Shown here: in pieces, positions 1-5,849 of the stretch | Numbering within the stretch: the stretch's first letter is position 1 | Layout of the letters: each line of letters begins with the position of its first letter | From: Verrucomicrobiales bacterium | Lineage (GTDB): Bacteria > Verrucomicrobiota > Verrucomicrobiia > Verrucomicrobiales > Akkermansiaceae | Assembly (NCBI GenBank): GCA_003483645.1 | Contig: DMYM01000224.1 | Span: 1 to 6,280, forward strand | Direction: 5' to 3' | DNA: 6,280 nucleotides | Made by a program: the position numbers and the translations under genes | The notes under the pieces: model-generated | The model's database searches: none | The model's input: the letters and a program-made list of their open reading frames with translations, nothing else | What the model was told of the DNA's origin: nothing

Positions 1-912
1 GTCGAGGGCCCATCGGAGCGCCTCGAAACTGCCGTAGATCAGGCAGTCCGTGCCGTCGGCGATCTCGACGAAGTCACCGATGGGCTGCTCGAAGGGCAGG
101 AAGCCGCCGCCCGCCGCCACGATGTCTACCAGCCCCTCTTTGATCCACACCTCGATGTCGAGGCCGATGCGCTTGGAATCGTAGGGCGATGAGGGCACTC
201 GGACCAGCAGATCGAGATGCTTGCCCCGGTCCTTGCCCACCTCGTCCAGACGCTGGCGTATCTGGCGGACAAAGTCGGTCATGAGGTAGCGGTTCGAGTA
301 GGCCTCCTCGACGCGGAAGAAAGCCGGATGTCGGAAGTAGTCGAGCTCGATGCCGGCCACGTCGAAGCGCTCGATCAGCTCGATGACAACACTCAGGATG
401 TGCTCGCGGACGCCTGGGAACTTGTAATCCAATCCGCGGGCGATCGCATTCTCCACCGTTGGGAAGGGGATTTCCTCATAGGGTTGGCCGATGAGCCAGT
501 CCGGGTGCTCACGGCGGAATTTTCCGTGGCCCGGTGAAGCGTAGTCGATCTCGTAGTGGCTGTTCATCCGCATCGACGGGAACACGTCCACGCCCGCCTG
601 GGCAAACTGTCGGTTGATCTCGCTCAGCGGGCCGCCGTCCGACTCGATGAGGGCGTACAGGTTTCGGTGCATCCACTCCTCGCGCGGCGTCTCGAAATGC
701 TCGTAGCCGTCGCCCGTGCGCTCTCCGACTTCGGTTTCGAACTCGTAGGTCTCGCTGTTGCCCACGCACCAGGAGATGCCTCCGATGGGCGATCCCGGGT
801 ACGTGTCGACCATCATGCTGGCGATCGTCTCGGGCGTGACGGGGCCAGTCATGTTGCTCATGATCCAGCCGTCGTCGTTGCTGATGATGAGGCGGTTGCT
901 GGTACCCGTCAT
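1..912 (-). CDS. Glycosyl hydrolase-like TIM-barrel protein (GHL10-like), C-terminus beyond the left edge
   Basis: The frame is open from the ATG at 912 to the window edge (304 codons, no stop), so the C-terminal part is missing. It reads as a TIM-barrel protein of the glycosyl hydrolase-like group (GHL10/DUF187-like). Landmarks are a first strand RLIISNDDG (residues 7-15), the strand FPSMRMN (111-117), HPDWLIG (136-142), and the strand GIELDYFR (187-194), which resembles the acidic 'GvxxDyxR' strand of this group. A strand LLVRVPSS (235-242) and DIVAAGGG (263-270) follow. No signal peptide is present, so it is probably cytoplasmic. The substrate cannot be read from sequence, and family members are poorly characterised. 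I chose the 912 start because GAAGGA lies 8 nt upstream. The frame stays open to 1029, and ATGs at 1017 and 1011 would add about 35 residues, but these have no good ribosome site. A carbohydrate-binding protein gene lies upstream on the same strand, which fits a role in sugar metabolism. Lysine is scarce (6 of 304). Confidence 0.8.
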   Translation of the reverse strand, partial: MTGTSNRLIISNDDGWIMSNMTGPVTPETIASMMVDTYPGSPIGGISWCVGNSETYEFETEVGERTGDGYEHFETPREEWMHRNLYALIESDGGPLSEINRQFAQAGVDVFPSMRMNSHYEIDYASPGHGKFRREHPDWLIGQPYEEIPFPTVENAIARGLDYKFPGVREHILSVVIELIERFDVAGIELDYFRHPAFFRVEEAYSNRYLMTDFVRQIRQRLDEVGKDRGKHLDLLVRVPSSPYDSKRIGLDIEVWIKEGLVDIVAAGGGFLPFEQPIGDFVEIADGTDCLIYGSFEALRWALD

Positions 913-920
913 GAAGAGTG

Positions 921-926
921 TCCTTC
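921..926 (-). promoter_or_regulatory. Ribosome binding site deciding the 912 start
   Basis: On the minus strand GAAGGA lies 8 nt before the ATG at 912. The alternative ATG at 1017 is preceded only by GGACTGAG, a poor match. This site is the main reason to prefer the shorter N-terminus of the TIM-barrel protein. Confidence 0.6.
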
Positions 927-948
927 TGCAGGTGAGTGGGGGGCCTCC

Positions 949-1017
949 GGTCTCGGGCGCGAAAATGCCGTGAACGGCCTCTCGCGAGTAGTCCTCATAC
1001 TGCGTCAACATCGTCAT
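949..1017 (-). pseudogene. Possible remnant of the N-terminus of a DUF3427-associated domain
   Basis: From the ATGs at 1017 and 1011 this frame reads MTMLT and then QYEDYSREAVHGIFAPET. From memory, this resembles a motif of the form 'YSRxxVHxIFxPxTxFTPxxGTWG' in proteins carrying DUF3427-type domains, often fused to helicases in restriction-like defence genes. The resemblance ends near 950: the expected FTP...GTWG part is absent, and the frame continues as GGPPLTCRRT into the TIM-barrel gene. It could be a gene scar left by a deletion or insertion, a true N-terminal extension of the TIM-barrel protein, or chance. The stretch is short and the match is recalled, not computed, so confidence is low. 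Confidence 0.3.
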
Positions 1018-1027
1018 CTCAGTCCGC

Positions 1028-1053
1028 GGTTACGTCCAGACAGCGTTGTAACC
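1028..1053. repeat. Inverted repeat GGTTAC-N14-GTAACC
   Basis: Two perfect 6-nt arms, GGTTAC (1028-1033) and GTAACC (1048-1053), are separated by 14 nt, so their centres are 20 bp apart, about two helical turns. That spacing suits a dimeric DNA-binding regulator, and the site lies 116 nt before the 912 start. No regulator gene is visible in the window, and an arm pair of this length can arise by chance in a gap this size. This is a candidate operator only. Confidence 0.25.
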
Positions 1054-1077
1054 CCCCGTCCATCGCCTCAGCCACCA

Positions 1078-1094
1078 GTGCCGGAAGACGGCAC
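1078..1094. repeat. Short hairpin GTGCCG-N5-CGGCAC
   Basis: A perfect 6-bp GC-rich stem (1078-1083 with 1089-1094) closes a 5-nt loop. It lies 94-110 nt beyond the stop codon of the carbohydrate-binding gene on the minus strand. No T-run follows in either direction, so it is not a classical intrinsic terminator. It could slow 3' exonuclease decay of the upstream mRNA or be incidental. Confidence 0.25.
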
Positions 1095-1187
1095 GATCGC
1101 GCCTCCCGATTTACCCGGATGGGGAGCAGAATGGGACCGGGCGTTCTTCCACCGGAAGCGGGTCGCTTGCCTTTGAGTCTAACGGAC

Positions 1188-1967
1188 CTACCACGCCGTC
1201 GCCTCCGACTTCACTCTCGCCCACGGTTCTGCCTCCACCGCTGTCGGCACGCCGACGAAAGTCAGCCAGCCGAAGCGATCCGGACGGTGAAAGTCGTTGT
1301 CGCCTACCGGGCTCCAGGCGCTGGGCTCCTCCCCCGTCACGTCGGTGCCGACGCGGGGCCGCTCCCAGCGGTAAAGATTCAGGCGCCAACGGTCGCCGAC
1401 GTTTGGCGGCAATGATTGACCGTTCATGACGTCGCGGATGTCGGTGGCCAGGGCGGCCCAGGGCAGCGCTACCTCCACAGTCCAGCCCTGATCCACATCG
1501 TCGGGGTCGTTCAGCGTGCCGTCTACGCTTACGGCGCTGACGAAGTCGGGGTTCCACTCGGCGAACCCGCGACCGCTGTCGGCCCAGGGACGCGACAGCA
1601 GCAGGTCGAAGATCGTGTTGAGGGGGTTCACCTCGATCTCGGCGTAGTCGAGCCCGTCGCCGTCCGGATCGATGAAGACCTCGAAGTCGTTGTCCTCGAA
1701 CATGACCGCGTTCTTCTCCGTGATCGTTCCCCACACATGCGGCTCCTCCAGTTCCGCCCCGACGTAAAGGAAGTCGTCATCCCAGGTCATTTTCAACCGG
1801 GTGCGGAATCGCGGCCGCAACTCCGGAGCCCCCGTGATATCGACGAAGTTTTCCGTCCACGCCAGATCCGACCAGCCCGGGTCGGATAGTGAACCATCAA
1901 TGGCAATGGGACGATTCACCCGTCGGCAGAGATATCTCCGCGGCACCCTCTCTTTTTCCGTGCTCAC
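1188..1967 (-). CDS. Carbohydrate-binding family 9-like protein
   Basis: This 259-residue protein is essentially one family 9-like carbohydrate-binding domain (beta-sandwich). Landmarks in order are IAIDGSLSDPGW (21-32), LKMTWDDDFLYVGAELEEP (58-76), FEDNDFEVFIDPDGDG (90-105), EVNPLNTIFDLLLSRPW (112-128) and GWTVEVALPWAAL (161-173). A Trp/Arg-rich NLYRWERPR (197-205) and a closing RFGWLTF (231-237) follow. In xylanases and related enzymes such domains bind sugars, but here it stands alone with no catalytic domain. There is no signal peptide, so it is likely cytoplasmic and its ligand is unknown. The GTG at 1967 is supported by AGGGG 7 nt upstream. A second GTG at 1946 would give a start at VPRRYLCRR, nearer the usual start of this family, and cannot be excluded. 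The gene begins 10 nt after the transglutaminase-esterase stop, which suggests cotranscription, yet its lysine-poor composition (4 of 259) is unlike that neighbour. The TIM-barrel gene downstream fits a sugar role better. Confidence 0.82.
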   Translation of the reverse strand: MSTEKERVPRRYLCRRVNRPIAIDGSLSDPGWSDLAWTENFVDITGAPELRPRFRTRLKMTWDDDFLYVGAELEEPHVWGTITEKNAVMFEDNDFEVFIDPDGDGLDYAEIEVNPLNTIFDLLLSRPWADSGRGFAEWNPDFVSAVSVDGTLNDPDDVDQGWTVEVALPWAALATDIRDVMNGQSLPPNVGDRWRLNLYRWERPRVGTDVTGEEPSAWSPVGDNDFHRPDRFGWLTFVGVPTAVEAEPWARVKSEATAW

Positions 1968-1974
1968 CGATTTG

Positions 1975-1979
1975 CCCCT
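1975..1979 (-). promoter_or_regulatory. Ribosome binding site overlapping the upstream stop codon
   Basis: AGGGG lies 7 nt before the GTG at 1967 and shares its first two bases with the TAG stop (1980-1978) of the transglutaminase-esterase gene. This layout suits translational coupling, in which a ribosome ending on the first gene frees the site for the next. It supports GTG 1967 over GTG 1946. Confidence 0.55.
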
Positions 1980-4287
1980 AAAACTTCAGCTGTAACTCCG
2001 CCGTAGCCACCGCCCTCACATCCGGTCGTTCCTGCAGCGAGTTCCAGATGGCCTGCACATCCCGCTCCACCTTGCCCCGGAAGACCTCCCGGCCATCCGC
2101 CTTCACCACCACCGGCTGGTCCAGATCCAGCAACTGGTCGCTCAGGCGCAACTTGAGCTCCTTCCGGCCACCCGCACTAAGGGTGATCTCCTGCCCCTTC
2201 ACTTCTGCTTCCACCGTCTGCCCGCCCTTCGCCGTGCCCCTGGCTACGGCGAGCCAGTAAAACCGCTCGTGCGTGCGCCCGCTCTGGTGCCACACGACTT
2301 TCTTCGGCCACGGATTGCGCGTCCTGGTGATCATCCACGGCAGAGCCTCACGATCATCACGATTCATCCAGTGCCCATGCTGGGGGTAGATCGTAACCTT
2401 GTGCTCGTAGCCCGCGGAATCCCCCTTGCGCAGGTCACCGAGTTTCTTTCCCCATTCGGCGGCCACCCTGTTCCGCCCGTAGGCCCCATCCTTCCCACCC
2501 ATGAAGATCATGAAGGGCAGATTGCGCAGCCCGAGCGGGTTGGCATTGTTGGGATGACCCGCCATCATGGCGGCCGAGGCGAAGCGGTCCGCCATCCGCG
2601 GCGCAAGCTGGTAGACACCATCGCCCCCCGCCGAGTAGCCCATGAGGTAAACGCGGTTCGCGTCGACACCGCGGGTTATCACGAAATTCGCGATCAGGCG
2701 GTCTAACAGGTCGTCCATATGACCCTGGTGCCAGAGGTTCCAGGTATTGGTCGGCGCCCGCGGGGCCACCACGACTCCCTCCTTTGGTTCGTAGAGCCGG
2801 ATCTGGTTCTGCCATTGCTGGTCGTTGACCTGGGCCGGGGCTCCACCGCCACCATGCATCGAGATCCAGAGGGAACGCTTCCCCTCAGCTGCCTTCCCGA
2901 AGGTGCGCTCCAGGATCTTCATCTCCTTCCCGGCGGCCTTCACCACCTTGCCCTCCATCTCTGCCTTACGCTCTTCCGCCAGTTCCTTGCGCAGAGTCTG
3001 CCAGATCAGCGTCCTCGCCTCCCCCGCATCCTTCCTGGAAAGGGCACCTTCCGGGACCGAGAGATGACGCTCTTCCGGCAGGAGAGCCAGCCACTGCCTG
3101 ACCGCCTTGAGATGCAAGCTGTCCTTCCCCAGTTCGGACCAGACCAGGTCGATCGTTCCCTCCCCCTCCTTCACCGCCTTGAAGATCTCCCAGCGAACTT
3201 CCTCGCCGTGCTTTACACGCAGACGATACTCCGCCCCGGTCCTGATCTTGACTGCGGGCATGTCGTTGAGGTCAGTGGTCCCGGCCCTCGTGGTCACCGT
3301 CTCCAGGACCTTGCCCCTGCTGTTGAGCAGTTCCACCGTGCCCACCAGGCGCTCACCTCCCTGCTTCTCCCGCAACCGGAGGTAGACGGTGGCCTCCTTC
3401 GCCTTCTTCCCCTGGTCCTTTGCATACCGCCCGGTCACGTTGACAGCGGCCACCTCCTGGTTCTGGAGATCCCACACCATCGGGAAGTGCACCCCCGTCT
3501 TCTTCCACGAGGTGGCCCAGATCGCATGCCGCCAGTCCTCCGCGATGGCCTTGGAAGCATCCCCCACGAACCAGGCACGGTTCAACCCGGCATTGCTGTA
3601 CTCGTCCGCCCCGGTGAAGTGCCAGGTCCCGGAATCGTAAACCTCAACCCAGGTGTGATTGCCACGCTTGTTGCTCCACAGGGCGGTCCCGGCCACCCGG
3701 GCGGGCACGCCCACCGAACGACAGGCGTCCACCATGATGATCGAGAGTCCGGTGCAGGTGGCCTTGCCCAGTTCAATCGACTCCGAGGGACTCTGGTTGG
3801 GTTCCTTCCGGCCAGTGTTGTAATGCACCTTGATGAGCTTGAAGAAGTCCTTGTTGATGGCCTGGGCTGCTTCCGTGGTCGTCCTGCAGTCCTTCACCAG
3901 CTCTGCGCACTTCCTGTAGAAGTCCGCCCGCCACGCCTCGCGGGTCTCATCGAGAGAGGCGTAGGGAACCACATCGTTGAAAAAGACCTCCTCCGGCAAA
4001 GCCTTGACCCAGGGAAATTCCTCCCGCGCCTTGAGCGCCAGACCCAGGTTATCCAGCAGGAATTCGCTCTTGAGCCCCTTCAGGTCCACCACCGACATGC
4101 CTTCCACGAGGAAAACCGCCGCTTTCCCACCAAACTCGCCATGCTTCTCACGGGCCGTTTTCACGAAAGCCGAGATTTCCGCCCCGTTACCTTCTGCAAT
4201 CGCGAGGCGTTTCTCCCACTCTGCTTCCGCCCAGCCGGGCGCAATCGAGAGAAACCCCGCCAGAACAAAGATTGCCAGCTTCTTCAT
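1978..4287 (-). CDS. Exported transglutaminase-like/esterase fusion protein
   Basis: The 769-residue protein starts with a signal peptide (MKK, hydrophobic residues 4-18, likely cut after A20 or A22), so it acts in the periplasm or outside. A helical region (23-165) leads into a transglutaminase-like core with the full Cys-His-Asp set: C178 in GKATCTG, H211 in NHTWVEV and D228 in HFTGADEY. A beta-rich linker (about 275-385) follows. The second enzyme is an alpha/beta-hydrolase of the PHB-depolymerase/esterase type. It has an oxyanion-type HGGGG (478-482), nucleophile S552 in GYSAGG, probable acid D600 in GGKDGAYG, and probable His 639 in HGHW (H637 is the alternative). The C-terminus (660-769) is a beta-rich tail with FYWLAV and LRLSDQLLDL, recalled from planctomycete and verrucomicrobial esterases. 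Both active sites look intact. The transglutaminase part may act as a protease or amidase on peptides, and the substrate of the esterase part is unknown. The ATG at 4287 has only a weak site (AGG, 8 nt upstream), and a 74-nt gap separates it from the upstream gene. Confidence 0.88.
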   Translation of the reverse strand: MKKLAIFVLAGFLSIAPGWAEAEWEKRLAIAEGNGAEISAFVKTAREKHGEFGGKAAVFLVEGMSVVDLKGLKSEFLLDNLGLALKAREEFPWVKALPEEVFFNDVVPYASLDETREAWRADFYRKCAELVKDCRTTTEAAQAINKDFFKLIKVHYNTGRKEPNQSPSESIELGKATCTGLSIIMVDACRSVGVPARVAGTALWSNKRGNHTWVEVYDSGTWHFTGADEYSNAGLNRAWFVGDASKAIAEDWRHAIWATSWKKTGVHFPMVWDLQNQEVAAVNVTGRYAKDQGKKAKEATVYLRLREKQGGERLVGTVELLNSRGKVLETVTTRAGTTDLNDMPAVKIRTGAEYRLRVKHGEEVRWEIFKAVKEGEGTIDLVWSELGKDSLHLKAVRQWLALLPEERHLSVPEGALSRKDAGEARTLIWQTLRKELAEERKAEMEGKVVKAAGKEMKILERTFGKAAEGKRSLWISMHGGGGAPAQVNDQQWQNQIRLYEPKEGVVVAPRAPTNTWNLWHQGHMDDLLDRLIANFVITRGVDANRVYLMGYSAGGDGVYQLAPRMADRFASAAMMAGHPNNANPLGLRNLPFMIFMGGKDGAYGRNRVAAEWGKKLGDLRKGDSAGYEHKVTIYPQHGHWMNRDDREALPWMITRTRNPWPKKVVWHQSGRTHERFYWLAVARGTAKGGQTVEAEVKGQEITLSAGGRKELKLRLSDQLLDLDQPVVVKADGREVFRGKVERDVQAIWNSLQERPDVRAVATAELQLKF

Positions 4288-4330
4288 AATGCGAACCTAG
4301 CGGCTGGGGGGACGCGGGCAAGAACCTAAG

Positions 4331-4346
4331 GACCGGTCTCCCGGTC
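4331..4346 (-). terminator. GNRA-capped hairpin between the coiled-coil and transglutaminase-esterase genes
   Basis: In the transcript, GACCGG pairs perfectly with CCGGTC around a GAGA loop, a GNRA tetraloop closed by G-C, 15-30 nt after the stop at 4362. The outer bases CCT and AGG could add pairs across a CTT bulge. The following bases, CTTAGGTTCTTG, have a few Ts but no real T-run, so termination would be weak. It may be a partial terminator or an mRNA-stabilising structure that lowers expression of the downstream gene relative to the upstream pair. The rest of the 74-nt gap (4288-4361) holds a direct repeat GAACCTA (4293 and 4322, plus strand) and no clear promoter. Confidence 0.35.
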
Positions 4347-4361
4347 AGGCCTCAGTCAACT

Positions 4362-5849
4362 TCACTCCTTCTCCGCATCCTTCCGCTGCTGGATGAGGAA
4401 CTCAAGCCGTCGAAGTTCCTCTCCCACCTCGCGCAGGTCGGCGGTGGCGAGATCATAGGAAGCCTTGGCAGCCCCAAGGGCCTCCCCGGCTTCCTCGGAG
4501 GCCGTATCGTCCTTCTCCTTCTGGGCCTTCGTCTGGACGACCCGTTCTTCCGCCGCGCGCACCAGGCGCTGGGTGGCCTTGACGCGGGCCTCATGACGCC
4601 GACGGGTGGCACGCGCCTGGTTGACAATGCGCTCCGCATTCTGCTTTAGCCGTTCCGCATTGCGGACCTGCTGTTCCCAGTTCCGCCGCTGGGCCGCATC
4701 CTCGCGTGGAATGGCATCCAGCCTCTTCCTTGTTTCCTCGATCTTCTGCTCCGCCTGCTTTACCGCTTCCATTTTTCTCTCGATGTCCTCGGCGGCCCGC
4801 TGGACCATCCTTTCATCCTGCTGCACCCGCCGGGCCTTCTCCTTCACCTGTGCCTGCATGCGGGCCACGTTGGCTACCCCACGGGCGGCACCGGCCTTCA
4901 AGCGGGTGGCAATCTGCTGGGCACGGATCCATTCCGCCTTCGCCTCGTTCATGGCTCCTTCCCGTCGGGTCCGTTCCTCACTCATTCCGGCAAGAGCCCC
5001 GGCAAACTCTGCGGTGGTGGCCTTCTCGCCCAGGGCTGCCGCAGCCAGTGGACGTTCCGGCTCAAGGGACAGCCAGCGGGCCCGAAATAATTCCATCAGG
5101 GGCTGCGCGCCCTCCCGGCGGACCTCCCCCAACTCGTCCCTCCCTATGCGATAGTCACGATAGGGCGAGTGCTGCAGGATAACGCCACCCTCTGCGAGGA
5201 GGATCTCCCTGCACCGCAATCGCGACCCATCGGCCAGGAAGAGCGACCAACCCTCCAACGCCCCGGTCACGGGCGCCCGCAGGACCACTGCCATCGCTTC
5301 CGTCTGCACCGAAAAGGACTTCCGCCCCAGAAGGAGGGATTCGACGGTCACCCGCCCCTCCGCCAATCCGACCACGCGACCTTCCATGAAATCTCCATCA
5401 CGCAGGAAAACGCCCTGCCGGTCGAAACGCAGCGCCTCGGCGTCCCGCGATCGCAGGGGCTGAAAGAAAAGGGCGGTGGTATTCTGCCTGGTCAGCAGCA
5501 GGGTTTCATCCTGCTGTGCGAAGGTCACTACCCTCCCGTCCATCTTCACCGCCGCCCGGGCCAGGAAACTGCCATTTGTGGTAAGTACTCCGGTTCCACC
5601 GATGCGCCACTGCTGGTCCTCGCCCTTGAGATCCAGGGAGGCAAGGTCTGTCAGCGCAATACGCGCCCTTTCACCAGCCTCGCTCACCACCTCGACGGCG
5701 TCGCCGCCCTGAAAAATAACCGTCCCTTTTCTCGTCTCCCCCTTGGTGGTGGTCACCACATCAGCCCATGCCCCGGCGGACAGACCCAACAGCGCCACCA
5801 CCACGGAAGCGAACCTCACCCTCACTGGCGCTTTCTGGGACAAGCTCAT
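4362..5849 (-). CDS. Exported protein with four beta-rich repeats and a long coiled coil
   Basis: I do not recognise a named family for this 495-residue protein. An N-terminal signal peptide has basic residues up to R12, a hydrophobic stretch 13-27, and an AWA-D cleavage site after A29. Residues 30-245 form about four similar beta-rich units at roughly 31-75, 86-133, 145-193 and 200-245. Each has a pattern like 'xxDGxxxxGxVxxxxxxxVxV...xxIxxxxLxxV'. Examples are FLRDGDFMEGRVVGLAEGRVTV and FLADGSRLRCREILLAEGGVIL, shown only by pattern. This resembles small SH3- or Sm-like barrels often seen in PVC exported proteins. Residues about 288-490 are Ala/Glu/Arg/Lys/Gln-rich with almost no proline, typical of a long coiled coil. 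There are no further membrane segments and no catalytic motif. A structural or scaffold role in the envelope is an inference. Its ATG overlaps the stop of the zinc-ribbon gene (ATGA, 5846-5849), and AGAAGGA (5862-5856) lies 6 nt upstream, so the two are probably translationally coupled. Confidence 0.8.
   Translation of the reverse strand: MSLSQKAPVRVRFASVVVALLGLSAGAWADVVTTTKGETRKGTVIFQGGDAVEVVSEAGERARIALTDLASLDLKGEDQQWRIGGTGVLTTNGSFLARAAVKMDGRVVTFAQQDETLLLTRQNTTALFFQPLRSRDAEALRFDRQGVFLRDGDFMEGRVVGLAEGRVTVESLLLGRKSFSVQTEAMAVVLRAPVTGALEGWSLFLADGSRLRCREILLAEGGVILQHSPYRDYRIGRDELGEVRREGAQPLMELFRARWLSLEPERPLAAAALGEKATTAEFAGALAGMSEERTRREGAMNEAKAEWIRAQQIATRLKAGAARGVANVARMQAQVKEKARRVQQDERMVQRAAEDIERKMEAVKQAEQKIEETRKRLDAIPREDAAQRRNWEQQVRNAERLKQNAERIVNQARATRRRHEARVKATQRLVRAAEERVVQTKAQKEKDDTASEEAGEALGAAKASYDLATADLREVGEELRRLEFLIQQRKDAEKE

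Larger units (their letters stand above)
913..1187. other. Intergenic region between the carbohydrate-binding and TIM-barrel genes
   Basis: This is the longest stretch without a confident gene (275 nt). It holds a short coding-like segment in frame with the TIM-barrel gene (949-1017), an inverted repeat at 1028-1053, a hairpin at 1078-1094, and two overlapping mini-hairpins just after the upstream stop. These are CTTCC/GGAAG at 1146-1158 and AAGCG/CGCTT at 1156-1168. They share bases 1156-1158, so they cannot both form. None is followed by a T-run on the minus strand, so I see no intrinsic terminator. I see no convincing -35/-10 pair either. The TIM-barrel gene may be read through from upstream or have its own unrecognised promoter here. 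Confidence 0.5.

Noticed and set aside
1019..1063. A 14-residue minus-strand frame (ATG at 1063, stop at 1021-1019) just before the ATG at 1017
   Set aside because: It is too short to judge and has no family resemblance. The GGCTGAGG 5 nt before its ATG is only a partial ribosome-site match. A leader-peptide role is possible but unsupported.
1078..1094. The GTGCCG/CGGCAC hairpin as an intrinsic terminator of the carbohydrate-binding gene
   Set aside because: The minus-strand sequence after the stem is TGGTGGCTGAGG, with no T-run, and the stem is only 6 bp.
1111..1734. A 207-codon minus-strand frame overlapping the carbohydrate-binding gene
   Set aside because: It is very Arg-rich with no motif, whereas the overlapping frame shows a full family 9-like domain. 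It is an out-of-frame shadow.
2719..4329. A 536-codon open frame on the plus strand opposite the transglutaminase-esterase gene
   Set aside because: It is Pro/Leu/Arg/His-rich with no recognisable domain. It mirrors a GC-rich gene whose minus-strand product has two clear active sites, so it is an antisense shadow.
4352..4358. TTGACT on the minus strand as a -35 promoter box for the transglutaminase-esterase gene
   Set aside because: No AT-rich -10 element lies 16-18 nt downstream; that position falls in the GC-rich hairpin stem.
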